From the NCBI GenBank assembly GCA_033296885.1, contig MU863994.1, positions 1 through 64,000 of the forward strand: a DNA stretch of 64,000 nucleotides, in the 5' to 3' direction. Positions 12,353 through 23,174 of the stretch are shown here, piece after piece (position 1 is the stretch's first letter; each line of letters opens with the position of its first letter). The DNA is from Triangularia verruculosa (Eukaryota > Ascomycota > Sordariomycetes > Sordariales > Podosporaceae). The notes beneath the pieces are model-generated. The model made no database searches, was not told the origin of the DNA, and saw only the letters and a list, made by a program, of their open reading frames with translations. Made by a program: the position numbers and the translations under genes.

Positions 12353-14329
12353 ATGGCCGAGGTCCTGGGCATTGTCACAGGCGTCTTTCAGTTGATTCCT
12401 CTTTGCAGCTGTATGTATCTTCACCTCCTTTGCCATGTACATGAAAAGATGTACAAGCTCTAACAGTATCTAGCTGGATTTATCTTCATCAAGGATGTAG
12501 TGCAGGCAAAACAGAAGTTGAGCGAACAACTCATACGCATTCAGAACCACCATGACGTCTGTAATCTGGGAGCTGTTTACTTCAAGGTTCATATTTTCTG
12601 ACCCTAATACCTACAGAATTTCCATTCATGGCACGAGATATGGGGCCCATCAGAGACTCGAGAGCGGAAGTTCAAGCACTACGCCCAGGAGCGTCCATTG
12701 AGCGCAAAGGCGGTGTTGCGCCAGTTAGCTCTTTACTCTCGCCTGTTCTATGATCTGAAAGCCCTGGAACGATACGGCTTCAAGATTGATGTTGGCCCAC
12801 CCAAGAATGACCACATCCAACTAGTTGACGACTTTCACTTTGAGACGAACGCTGACCTCAGTCCACACAACATCCGCCGCTTCGAGGCCAAGTGCAACTC
12901 CAATCTTGCCTTGATCAAAAAGATCAAGTTCGTACTGGGGAAGCGGGACAAGGATGTCGACGAACTGATTATCAGGCTCCAAGAGTACAATGAAGTGTTG
13001 TGGAGATACGGTCCACCGCTGGAAGTAGCCCGTCTAGACAAGGGGATATATGACAACATCGGTCAGGTGGTGGCAGATCAGCTCAAACTATTCCTCGGGG
13101 CCTGCGCCCGCGAAGCCGAATCTGCAACAGACCCGAGAAGCGCTGCAAAATATCGCGCGTTGGCCAAGATGGCAAACTTCCGGTCTCAGGTGCAGGAGGC
13201 ATCAGGCCACCCTCAAATCTTTGGGGCCAGCTCTTTTCGCATGGCAGACAACTACAATGTCGATAGTCGTGGCATGTCGACTATGGCGCTCCTTTACGAC
13301 TATCCCCAGAAAGGAGACCATCGAGTTGTGCTGATAGAATGGATACAGAATCCACAGCTTTCAGGCAGGAAACGAGACACGGAAAGGCTATCACTCTTAT
13401 TAAATGTTCCAAAGCCCGACGAAATGTTCGTGCTTGACTCCTACGGCATACTCGATGACCTCCAACGTACCAAGCGACTTGGCCTTGTTTTGAAGCCTCC
13501 TGTCAACGTCCGGGCTAATCTTCCTCAACCTTTGCCGCCTGGAGCGATTTCGGAACGGCGGATGCCCATCAGTCTGAGGCAACTCATGAAAACTCGGGAT
13601 AGTCTGGACTTGGGTGCCAGGTTTGATATCGCAAAGAAGCTCGTTGATACAGTTCATATGATTCATGCTGTGGACTGGGTGCACAAGTCCGTTGCCCTAT
13701 CACCTCTTGTACTTGAACATGGCTGATTTTCTTCGGTCAGAAACATCCGCGCAAGCAGTGTTTTGTTCTTCCCACTCGGCGAAATCGACGACACGAGTTC
13801 GAACCGACCTTCTTACACGGTTTATGATTTTTCCCGTCCTTTCATCACCGGCTTTAGCAACGCCCGATCTGACGACATCCCCTCCGGCAACGATGACTTC
13901 TATGACCGTAGTCAAACGAAAGAGGCCCACAACTTGACGCTCGACTACTATCAACACCCAGCGAAGCTCAATGATCCTCATGTAGCCTATCGACGTCTTT
14001 TCGATCTCTACAGTCTAGGCTGTGTCCTACTTGAGCTAGCTCTCTGGACAACCGTCGACAAATTGATAGGACGCAATCATGCGAGCAAAGAGACGCCATA
14101 CAAGTTCATTCGAGCGCTTTCTCTCGAAACGAGACTGGATAGGTGAGAAATTAGAACAGCTCTATCCCAACTTCACACATTAAGCTGACGACACCGGTGC
14201 AGAATGGTCGGCAAGATCTTCGCCGACGTCATCCGTGACTGTATCGCTCTGGGTGAGAAGAACGCACTCGATAACCCAGCAAGATTCGGCACGGATATCG
14301 CGTCCCGTTTGGCTCAGTGTGTTGCTTAG
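12353..14329 (+). CDS. HeLo-like domain protein with C-terminal pseudokinase
   Basis: Proposed exons 12353-12410, 12474-12556, 12617-13686, 13741-14142 and 14203-14329 give 579 residues. The second intron's donor is uncertain (GTCTGT at 12557 or GTTTAC at 12575). The protein starts MAEVLGIVTGVFQLI, followed by a helical N-terminal half (HEIWGPSET, LKALERYGFKID, LIKKIKFVLG) like the HeLo prion-inhibition domain family. The C-terminal third is kinase-like: WVHKNIRASSVLFF sits where the HRD catalytic loop should be, YDFSRP replaces DFG, and DLYSLGCVLLELALW matches the alpha-F helix. The catalytic Asp is absent, so it is probably a pseudokinase. HeLo domains are membrane-targeting death effectors in fungi; that role is inferred for this protein. 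Confidence 0.75.
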
Positions 14330-14384
14330 GATATCAAGATCACCGGCAATTTATACAGGTTACCAAATACACCCTCAGCACCCC

Positions 14385-15288
14385 TCAAGGCGTGATCAAA
14401 TCCCCCTTCTCAACCACCACATACCCCTCCTTCTCCTCCTCACCGACCCCCTCCTCATCTCCTCCCATCTCCTCCCCAGACCTAACCCCCTCCTCCCTAG
14501 ACCTAACCCCCTCCTCCAACGCCCTCCACTCCCTACTCCTCCTCCTCGCAGTAAACACCTCCCCAATCCAAAACAAAAACCCCGGAATCCCAAACGTAAT
14601 AAACAAAAAACACGGCGTATCCCTATACCACCACGCCCAACCAAGCTCCTCCTCAAAGAGCCAAAGCACCACCCTCGCCAGCATCCCCCCCCAGAAAAAT
14701 ATCAACGCCCTCCCGACCATGTCGATCAGAAACCTCATGTCGGATTCCGCCATCCCTGGCTCGATAGGCGGGGGATGGAAGACCCTGATGGCATTGGGAA
14801 TCCGAAAAAAAAGATTCAATGCGCCGGCCGAGGGAGATGATGGTGGGTTGGCAGTGAGGGAGGATCCACTCGTCGGCGAGGTACAGGACGAGTTCGAGGT
14901 AGGGGGATAGCAGGAATTCGAAGATGGTGTCGCTGCCGGTGAGTAATTTGGGAGAGGCAAGGCGGCCTCCGTACCCCATGGTTTTGGCTGGGGGTTTAAG
15001 GGTGGAGATGTATGTGTCGAGTTCTGTGGTGATGATAAGAACGGAGGGGGTATTATGTGTTGGGCTTTGCGGTGATTTGAGAAGTAGTTGGCCATGTGTG
15101 GTGGTTTAGCGTTAGAGATTTACCTGTGAGACTGACTGAAAGTGATAGAATGCAGTTGCTAAAACGTATAAAGAAAAAGTAACACAACTCTACATAGATT
15201 TGATGATGTGGGCTAAACTATCGATTGACTTGTGCCGAAAAAGGTTCGTACTTAGTTTTGTGGAAGCCTCTTCTAGTTCAGCGCACAT
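14385..15288 (-). pseudogene. Frameshifted membrane-protein gene (unrecognised family)
   Basis: Two overlapping minus-strand frames look like halves of one protein. The first, from about 15093 to 14813, reads PSVLIITTELDTYI, MGYGGRLASPKLLTGSD and LELVLYLADEWILP. The second, from 14804 to the stop at 14385, reads FRIPNAIRVFHPPP, then hydrophobic stretches (ALIFFWGGMLARVVLWLFEE, CFLFITFGIPGFLFWIG) and an acidic tail. They meet at a run of eight A on the + strand (14805-14812); seven would restore one frame. The first frame has no upstream ATG before a TAA at 15106-15108. A possible first exon at 15288-15194 (beginning MCAELEEASTKL) could join in phase through a weakly supported intron. Family not recognised. 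It is either a real lesion or a sequencing error in a homopolymer. Confidence 0.5.
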
Positions 15289-15440
15289 TACTTGAATTTT
15301 TATAATCTACCTACGGTATAAAAAGGAGGCCCTCGAGGTACTATCCGCCTAGTTGACAGATGCCTAATGATATCCATCCAAGGTGCTTCCGAAGACAGCC
15401 CAAGAGTCATTATGGTGGTTTTAGAGGCGTATTGGCCATT

Positions 15441-15566
15441 GTTCAACGCCTTTCGACTATCTTTGAACACCTTTTGGCCATCCTTTAACACCTTCTGGCC
15501 ATCTTTCAACACTATTCGACTATCCTTCAACACCCTCCGACTATCTTTCAACGCCTTTCGACTATC
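15441..15566. repeat. 21-bp tandem repeat, six units
   Basis: Six consecutive diverged 21-bp units; the first and last are nearly identical (TTCAACGCCTTTCGACTATC). The period is a multiple of three, and the minus strand reads as KDSRKAL-type heptads, but no gene structure surrounds it. Likely a minisatellite. Confidence 0.85.
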
Positions 15567-16000
15567 CTTTGGGACCTTTACTTTATGCAACAGTCTCCAT
15601 TAACCACCATAACCACGCTATTGCCTGCTGCTGGGATTGTAAAGACATGCCCGCATTCTTGGGCTGCCAAACCAAGATAAAGCATGGACATGTTCAGACA
15701 GACCTCACTATGATGGTAACGGAGCAAAACCAATCACGTTTGAATCAACAATAGTCGGAAGCAGCAGAATTGGGTATACCACATAACCAAGTTTCCTTTT
15801 GGGCCACTGCCAGCGAAAAACAAATATTTACTTTTCCGCGCCCGCGCTCCCTGCTGTATTTTAGCCTGCCTCGCCTTTTGCCCAACCTGCTCTTGTCTAT
15901 TCATGACAACGCTTGCATGTACATTTTGAAGTTCTTAAATTCATCGCCTCATATCTCTTTTCAACCACCCCTTTTCATCTCATATCCCCTCCGTCAACCC
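15567..16000. other. Intergenic, 3' flank of chorismate synthase
   Basis: No gene seen. The sequence between the 21-bp repeat and the chorismate synthase stop is unremarkable and probably holds its 3' untranslated region. Confidence 0.6.
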
Positions 16001-17406
16001 TCAAAGCTGGTCTTCTGGCACAGCAACCTGAGCCTCGCCCCTCTCGTTTGGTTCCCTGTAGTAAGGAAGGTACTGGCTGAGGGTCTTGGGACCGAAATGT
16101 CTAACAAGCGCATCCATCACGGTGATGGCGGCCATGGCCTCAACGATGGGAATGGCACGGGGCACGACGCAGGGGTCGTGTCTGCCCTTGGCGGCCAGAA
16201 CACCCTCCGACTCGCCATCGTAGGTCGCGGTAAGCTGATCCTGGCCAATGGTGGCAGGGGGCTTGAAGCCGACCTTGAAATAAATGGGAGCACCGTTGGT
16301 GATGCCACCCTGGATACCACCCGAGAAGTTGGTCTTGGTGGTGAGCTTGGGACGAGTGAATCCCTTGAGGTAGGCGCCGCTCTTGGCAACTGATGGTGGG
16401 ACCTCCTTGCCCTTGGTAGAGACGAAGGGGTCGTTGTGGATGGAACCGGGGGTGGTGCAGGCAATGAGGCCAGAACCGATCTCGAAGCTCTTGGTAGCGG
16501 GAATGCTGAGCATGGCGTGGGCAAGCATGGCCTCAAGCTTGTCAAAAGCGGGCTCACCAAGACCAACGGGAACGTTGCGGACCACACAGGTAACAGTGCC
16601 GCCAATACTGTCGTCGCGGTCCTTGAATTCGGTGATCAACTGGACCATCTTGTCTGAGATGGCCTGGTCGGGGCAGCGGACGGGGAGAAACTTGTCGACG
16701 GTCTCGCGGCTGATGTTGTCGAGGAACTCGTGGAACTTGGGATCGGTAACGGGGGATGGATGCTCAGGGGTAGAGGGGAAGAGGTCGATACCGCCAATGG
16801 AGCTGGTGAAGGCGACAATCTCAATACCGAAAGCGTCCATCATATACTTCTCGGCCACTGCGCCAGCAGCGACACGGGCGATGGTCTCGCGGGCACTGCT
16901 TCTACCACCTCCGCTTTCCGACTTGATTCCGTATTTCGCCTGGGTGGTGAAGTCGGCATGGCTGGGTCTTGGGTACATGTCCATTGTCTTGTTTCCATAA
17001 TCTGCACGTCAATGTCAGAGTCTGATTCGTAGATATGTTGCCCTGGATTACCTACCCTTGGGCCTCTGATCCTCGTTCTTGACCACCATCATCATGGGCA
17101 GACCGAGAGAGAGACCATTCTGAACACCGGACTGGATCTCAACTCTGTCCTTCTCGTCGCGGGGGGTTGTGATGGCGCTCTGGCCGGGACGACGGCGGGT
17201 TAATTGTGGTTGGACATCGGCCTCGGTGATTCTCAATTGAGCAGGAACATTTCCAACTGTGCATCCGACAGACTTTCCGTGGGACTCGCCCCAGCTGTAT
17301 AGCCACCGTGTGTTAGTGGTGATCTACTTTGGCGCATAGTTGGACACTAGAGAATTGACACATACGTGGTGACTGTGAAGCCCTTGCCAAAGGTGTTTCC
17401 GTCCAT
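16001..17406 (-). CDS. ARO2: Chorismate synthase
   Basis: Exons 17406-17366, 17294-17056 and 17001-16001 encode 426 residues. Both introns have clear signals (GTATGT...ACAG and GTAGGT...TGCAG). The enzyme makes chorismate from 5-enolpyruvylshikimate 3-phosphate, the last shikimate-pathway step before Phe, Tyr and Trp. Seen in sequence: the N-terminal TWGESHGKSVGCTVGNVP signature, RPSHADFTTQAKYG, GGRSSARETIARVAAGAVAE, and the late GRHDPCVVPRAIPIVEA motif. Length matches fungal enzymes, which are bifunctional with an NADPH-dependent FMN reductase activity. A TGAGTCA element 120 bp upstream of the start suggests control by the amino-acid starvation regulator CPC1/Gcn4. It is divergent from the lipoate ligase gene. 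Confidence 0.97.
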
Positions 17407-17815
17407 TATCGCGCAGTTCCAGTGGTGTTACAAAATTAAGTGTGTAATTTGACGTCCAGTAGCAGCTATAACCAAAAGGTCAACAATACACAGCTTCTTT
17501 GTTTCCCTTGGGTCAAAGGTGTCGGTGAGTCAGTGGCACGATGCTGGGTAAATTTTTGGGAGCAGCGCACAGCACACGCCATATGGAAAAGCTCATATCC
17601 GCCGGTGCCCCTCCATGGGCCCCCCTCCGTCATCGGCTCCCCACAGAGACTTGGCTCTGTCGCAGGGATCAACGGGTTCCCGTGTGGGGTGCACTACTGT
17701 AACAAATCCCTGTGGGCGTTCCTGGTTCCCGGGCCGCTGTCATTTTCGGCGCAGGCCGTTAAGGTTCTTTTTTATCTTCCAAGGTTCGCTGATAACCTCG
17801 ATACATTCCTGTCCA
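17407..17815. promoter_or_regulatory. Divergent promoter, chorismate synthase / lipoate ligase
   Basis: The 409 bp between the two start codons must serve both genes. It contains a Gcn4/CPC1-type TGAGTCA at 17526-17532. Confidence 0.7.
17526..17532. promoter_or_regulatory. Gcn4/CPC1-type binding site (TGAGTCA)
   Basis: An exact TGASTCA element, 120 bp upstream of the chorismate synthase start. Aromatic amino-acid genes are classic targets of general amino-acid control in fungi, so position and gene agree, although a 7-bp match can be chance. Confidence 0.5.
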
Positions 17816-19291
17816 ATGGCGACGCCCGCCATCCGAAATGCCTGGCGCACCCGCTCGATATTTCCCACGAGGCACGCGAGGCCGATAACCACAGACTCCC
17901 TCTCCCGAAAGTTCCAAATCTACACTTCCCAAAGCGCAAACCCTTACCTCAACCTCTCCATCGAGCACCACCTCCTCGAAAAGTCTGATCCCGACTCAAC
18001 CATTCTCTTCCTCTACACAAACGAACCGTGTGTGGTTATCGGCCGCAATCAAAACCCCTGGACCGAGGTAAATCTGCCGCAACTTGCGAAGACTAGAATA
18101 AGACACCAGAAGCTCAAGCACCACCTCGTTCGCCGTCGCTCAGGTGGGGGGGCCGTCGTTCACGATAGCGGAAATGCGAATTGGTCCGTCATTTTCCCCA
18201 AGGATGCCTTCGATAGGGATGGGCACGCGCTCATGGTGGTGGAGGCGCTGAAAAACATGGGAATAAAGGGTGTCAAGGTCAACAAAAGACATGACATTGT
18301 TCAAGATGTCCAGGAAGCCGAAGGATCCGAGCCAACGCCGGCCACTAATAAGATCTCGGGCTCAGCATATAAGTTGACAGGGAAGCGTGCCCTACACCAT
18401 GGAACACTACTCCTCAATTCCGACCTGAAGGATATCTCAGGTCTATTGCGCAGCCCAGCAGCCCCATACATTGCTGCCCAGGGCGTGGAGAGCGTTCGAA
18501 GCCCGGTATGCAATGTAGGAGTAGAAGACAACGCCGACTTCTACAATGCTGTCATTGATCAGTTTAAGGCAATGTATCCAGAAGGACAACCGGTCGAGGT
18601 TATAGAGGTGAAGCAAAGAGAGGCACTAGAACATAACAACATCTGGAAGGGTCTACAAGAGCTATTAGTACTGTCTTCCTCCTCGTGTTGTTCCTTTTGG
18701 CCCATAAACTGACCACACGGCACAGTCCCCCAAATGGCTCTGGGAATCCACCCCCAAATTCCGTCTCTCCTCCCACCCAACCCCTGAAGACCCCCGACCA
18801 CGCCCCAACCCCCCGACCGACGTAAGTCTCGCCCCCCCCCTTCCCTCTCCACACCTCAATCTAACCCCCCCATCCAGTTCGAACTCTCCCTCACAGCCCG
18901 CCACGCCGAAATCCTCGACGTCCAAATCTACACCTCCGACCTCCGCCCCCCACACCAACTCGCCTCCCTCAACTTCTTCCTCAAGCAGAAAATCCACGAA
19001 CTCCCCCGATACTGCGAGCTCCGCTACTGGGACGTCTACCTCGACTTCCGCGTCGACAACGGCAAGGCCCTCGCTCTCCGAAACGAGACAGTCCAGCAAA
19101 TGTGCAAGTGGCTCATGGCCGACGACATGCTCGCCACCGGACCTCTCCGGGGAATCACCCAGAGCCTCAAGACGACGCTCAAAGAACTGAGGCAGATCCG
19201 GCAGGGCGGCAAGAATTTGCACCCTTGTGAAAAGAGTTTTGGGGTAATGCCTTGGACGCATAAGAAGAAAGAGGACGAGTATGATTGGTGA
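17816..19291 (+). CDS. AIM22: Mitochondrial lipoate-protein ligase A (AIM22/LIP3-like)
   Basis: Exons 17816-18667, 18726-18821 and 18878-19291 encode 453 residues. The ATG at 17816 is preferred over an upstream in-frame ATG because it gives a basic, Ser/Thr-rich leader (AIRNAWRTRSIFPTRHAR) like a mitochondrial targeting peptide. The catalytic LplA fold shows LNLSIEHHLLE, LYTNEPCVVIGRNQNPW, RRRSGGGAVVHDSGNANWS and KISGSAYKLTGKRALHHGT, the lipoyl-AMP and ligase core. The accessory C-terminal domain carries the SPKWLW motif and ends near residue 453. Such ligases attach or transfer lipoate onto E2 subunits of pyruvate and 2-oxoglutarate dehydrogenases. The second exon is only 96 nt and Pro-rich. 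Confidence 0.92.
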
Positions 19292-19533
19292 GATGTAAAT
19301 GTATGCTTGTAAATATATAGACAAGACTACGGTGATGAAGGCCGCTGGGCAACAGCTCGAAATAAAAGCAAACCTTCAAAATTTATCCCAATGCAAATGA
19401 TAATGGAAAAAAGCTCACTGACCTGTCACCCAACTGAATTTTCAGAATAAGAGAGCAGACCGGCTACGAAGCAAATGTTTGCATGGAAAAATAACCTAGA
19501 ACCATCATAATCATCACCACCACCCTCACATCT

Positions 19534-22500
19534 CTACTCAACCCCCGCCGTCCCCCCCATAACCCCCCTACCAAACCACTCCGCCACCGTCCTAAACCGG
19601 TCCTCACTCATCTCCAAACCCGCCCTGAACAAGTCATGCCGCTCACTATTCTCCTCCTGGCTCTTCTTCAGCGCCCGAATCGTCGCATTGTCCATCGCGC
19701 AAATCGGGCACTCCCCCACATCCTCCCCCGTCCCCGTATCCCCCGTCACCCTCAAGCACCTCCTGTGAAAGCTATGCTTGCACAAAAAGTGCACCACCGG
19801 CAGCTCCAGCGCCCCCGAGCACTGCCCGCACCTCGTCGCCTGAAACACGGCAGGCTTCCCCCCCAAATCGGCAATCTCCTGCCTCCTGGCGACGGTTTCG
19901 CTGCGGAATTGGTTCACCACCCGCTTGTTCTCCTGAATGTCCAGCCGCTCGGCTTCTATCCGCTTGGCCAGGTACGGTTTGATCATGCCCATGCTCGCGA
20001 CGCTGTTCTTACTCAGCGTCTGGACCACCTGCAGCGGTGCCATCAGTCCCCCCTTGTCGATTTTCTCTAGCACAGAAGCGAGCTCGTCTGGCCCTGCTTC
20101 ATCCAGGATCTTGGCGTCCGAGGTGAGATATGACAGTGCTGCTGGGTACAACTGGGGCTCTTCGGGGCCGTATTTCGCGAGCGCTTTGATCGCGCCCTTG
20201 GTGTCCTTTGCCGAGGTGTACGACCGGAAGATGTCGAACAGCAAACCGGATTGTTCTTTCACTAGGGTGGTTCCGTCTCGGAAATTGGACAGGTGAGATA
20301 GCAAAAGAACGTTGGAGTTTTCAATCTGCGGTTTCTCCTGGCGGACAGGTTGGGTTTTGTCCGCCTCGATGAGTGACTTTGCCTTGGCTTCCCATTTCTC
20401 GCGGTGGGAGTCGGATTTCTTCTCGTTGGATTTGTGGAGGTACATCTCGAACAAGGTGGTGTAGATGTCAGTCTTGTCTTCTTTCGGCAGGGCGTCATCT
20501 TGCAAGCAGGCCTCCAGAAAAACGATGAACTCGTCTGGGTGGTCGATAAAAGACGAGAACGCTGTTCGTGGCTTGGGAGAGGTGTACTTGACGGCGACAA
20601 CCTCTTGCTTGATAGCCAGGTCGCCGACAGTAGGCTTGGCGTTGACATTGTTATTGTTCGCCACCACAGTCGTGTTCATGTACGGTAATGGGAGCAGACT
20701 GCTGAGATTAGAGACCGCGTTCGCCGCTCCCGCTGCGAACCCTCCGTTTGCCGTTACTGGAGCAGCCTCAGCCGTGAGAGGAGCATCGACTCTTGGCTTG
20801 TATTTGCCCGTGTAATAGTCAATAAAGAGCTGTGTAGCATCTGAAGGGCAGTGTTCGATCAGAACGCGGGCATACTTCATCAGGCAAGGGTGGGCCGTGT
20901 CTGGGTCCAGATGCCAAATGAAATCCAGCGCCTCGTTATAGGCCTTGGAATCTTCGATAAGGATGTCCACCACCAGGTCGTGTTCTCCATGCTTCTTGGC
21001 GAGATATGCTGCTTGCTCGTAGTAGCCACCCTGTCGGCACATGGAAATAGCCGTATCGAGGTCAAACTTGAGATCTCCCTCAGATTTGATGAACTTCTCC
21101 AGCTTATCAATATCCTTCAGTTTGGCGTAGCAGTTCAACAGCAATGTCGTGTGATCTGATGTGGCCTTGTGATGTTCATGCAACTCTTCCAGATACTCGA
21201 TCAAGTTGTGTATCCTCTGCGTGTCCAGAAACTTCCTGATGACCTGTGATGGTTCTGTGCTGTCAATGGCCTTGATGTACTGGGTCATTGCCTCGTCGTA
21301 ATTCCCCTTCTGGTAGAGGTAATCTCCGTACTTGCGGTAAATGATGTTCTGTTGCTGTGCGTCCATTCCGCATTTTTGCGCCAGCTCCACGGCAAGGGTA
21401 TAGAGATTGCGCTGATAGAGCATGTCTAACCGTTGCTGCAGTGTTTTTTCATGATACCGGAAGATCTGTCCAGGTTAGTAATCACCGTCACCCGGCTCAC
21501 CATAGAGAAACAAACCTTTCCATCCAGCGTAAGCATATACAAATCCCCCCACAGGGCAAAAATATGCTTCACATCCGTCAACACCGTCTCACTGTGCGCA
21601 ATGATCCTCAAACCCGGGTGTATCAGCGTAAAAGTATAGATACTATCCGCCGCACCCCCCCAAAACCTCCTCCTCGTCGTGTCCGTCTCCCCCGCCGGCG
21701 TCGGCGGCGACACCAACGCAACATAATCCCCATAAACCGCAACCAGCTTCTTCGCCCCCTCATACGCCGTCGGCGGCGCCCTCCCCTCCAGCGTATAGTA
21801 ATACACCGCATCCTCCCTCGCCACCACAATCTCCCCCGTCCTCTTATCCACCGCCATACACCCCACCCCACACCCCTCATCCTCCACCGTCTTCGGTGGC
21901 TGCCCATGGCCCTTCCCACTAATCACCACCTTCAACACCCTCGCCGTCGTCGCCACAAACAACGTCGTCAACCCCACCCCAGCCTCAACATGCATCTCCA
22001 CCCCCGTAATCGGCTCATCACTCTCGTAAATCACCCTCTGCTTCGTCCCCAAATCATGAATCAAATCCCCCCTAATCACCGTGACCGCTCCATTCGCAAA
22101 CCCCACCGCCAACTGCGTCAAGTCCTCCGTCGCGGTAAACGCAGAGATCGGAAACGGCCTCTTCCCGTTATTCACCGTCACACTGCTCAAAAGCCCCGGC
22201 GCACCGTCCTTCTTGCTGACTTTATCCAAACTCCACACCTTGATAACCGGCTGTCCAGGCTCGAGATCCTCCCCGGCGCCGCCCTCTCCTATCGTCACGA
22301 GCAAGCTCGTCCCCTCCACCTGCCGCATGTGCGTCACGGAGCTGCCATTGTCGTAGGCGGTGAACTGTCGCAGGATCTTGAAGCTGGGGCCGATGATGCG
22401 GACCGTGCCGTCGAAACCGCCGAGAAACAAGGACTCGGAGCCGGAGCAGACCGAGGCGATCGACTGGGAAAAGTGCGCCGGGTTGTCGAAAAAGGAGCGG

Positions 22501-22636
22501 GAGGAAGGGTCGGAGGGCGTGATGGGTGTTGACTCGAAGAAGTCAAAGGAGCGCCACTGCAGGAGGCATCGTGTTAGTTCACAGGAGACAAACAAGGTAT
22601 CTTGTTTGGGCAGCGGAAACAAACCGTTAGCGCCAT
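19534..22636 (-). CDS. VPS11: Vacuolar sorting protein VPS11 (PEP5), CORVET/HOPS core subunit
   Basis: Exons 22636-22625, 22556-21516 and 21465-19534 encode 994 residues. The first exon is only 12 nt (MALT) and joins WRSFDFFE, the usual start of fungal Vps11; its intron is GTTTGT...CTAAC...CTGCAG. The N-terminal third is a beta-propeller (LGGFDGTVRIIGPSF, HMRQVEGTSLLVTIG). The middle is an alpha-solenoid with the clathrin-repeat region (YGDYLYQKGNYDEAMTQYI, MCRQGGYYEQAAYLAKKHGE). The C-terminus has a RING-H2 finger starting at about residue 897 with CGQC, FLCKHSFHRRCL and CPIC. Vps11 scaffolds the tethering complexes for endosome and vacuole fusion. The initiator tRNA gene lies just upstream. 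Confidence 0.96.
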
Positions 22637-22974
22637 GGTCGCATCTTTCAGCTTTTAGGCTGATGTCTGTGATATTCAACTGGGAGTGCGCGCAAAGATA
22701 GTTAAGGGTCCCGTACGCAAGATACCACATGCGCTCCAAGTGTTGACGGCAACCTGGAGCTTGTGATGCCGACTTGGGGACCTTGTTGGGGTTGGAGCTC
22801 CAAGCTCCCCACAGATAATCTTGGCAACTGATTAGATAACCGGCGTGAAGGTGGCAACCCTAACCCAGTAAGGCAGCTCACATGCCAACCCCTGAGAGTG
22901 GCCAAAAGTCAAAAGATCTTAGAACAGAAGGTCCGCAGTGAAGATGGAAGGTGCAAAAAAAGATGCAAAAGAAT
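22637..22974. other. Upstream region of VPS11
   Basis: 338 bp between the VPS11 start and the tRNA gene, expected to hold the VPS11 promoter. It contains a perfect 12-bp palindrome TTGGAGCTCCAA at 22792-22803. No gene seen. Confidence 0.6.
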
Positions 22975-23046
22975 TAGCTGCAACTCGTTTCGATCGAGTG
23001 ACCTCCGGGTTATGAGCCCGGCGCGCTTCCGCTGCGCCATGCAGCT
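22975..23046 (-). tRNA. Initiator tRNA-Met (CAT)
   Basis: A 72-nt, intron-free cloverleaf on the minus strand. The acceptor stem is AGCTGCA paired with TGCAGCT plus discriminator A. The A1:U72 pair, the three G:C pairs next to the CTCATAA anticodon loop (anticodon 23012-23014), and the T-loop reading GATCGAAAC in place of TTC mark it as the initiator rather than the elongator type. Confidence 0.93.
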
Positions 23047-23174
23047 TGTTGTGGCTGTTGTTGAATATGAAGGCCCGAAACACTCTACAAAGGTGGGCTG
23101 CCACAGTGTGACTCATCCTATTTCGCCAAAAGAACCACCACATGTTACTATTGTACTCCTACATGAATGCGCCT

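Noticed and set aside
12587..12616. 30-nt intron in the HeLo gene
   Set aside because: Too short to be spliced; longer in-phase donors exist at 12557 or 12575.
14235..14910. Two overlapping + strand frames rich in Pro, Ser and His
   Set aside because: They overlap the last HeLo-gene exon and the antisense of the frameshifted gene; composition reflects its acidic tail read backwards.
15300..15590. Minus-strand frame with KDSRKAL heptads
   Set aside because: Wholly explained by the 21-bp tandem repeat; no gene structure around it.
16383..17000. 205-residue + strand frame
   Set aside because: Antisense to chorismate synthase, with no independent motif.
21357..22532. 391-residue open frame on the + strand
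   Set aside because: Antisense to VPS11, extremely rich in Arg, His and Pro; a codon-bias shadow of the real gene.
23109..23115. TGACTCA upstream of the initiator tRNA
   Set aside because: It matches the Gcn4 motif but lies near a pol III gene and in no obvious amino-acid gene promoter; probably chance.
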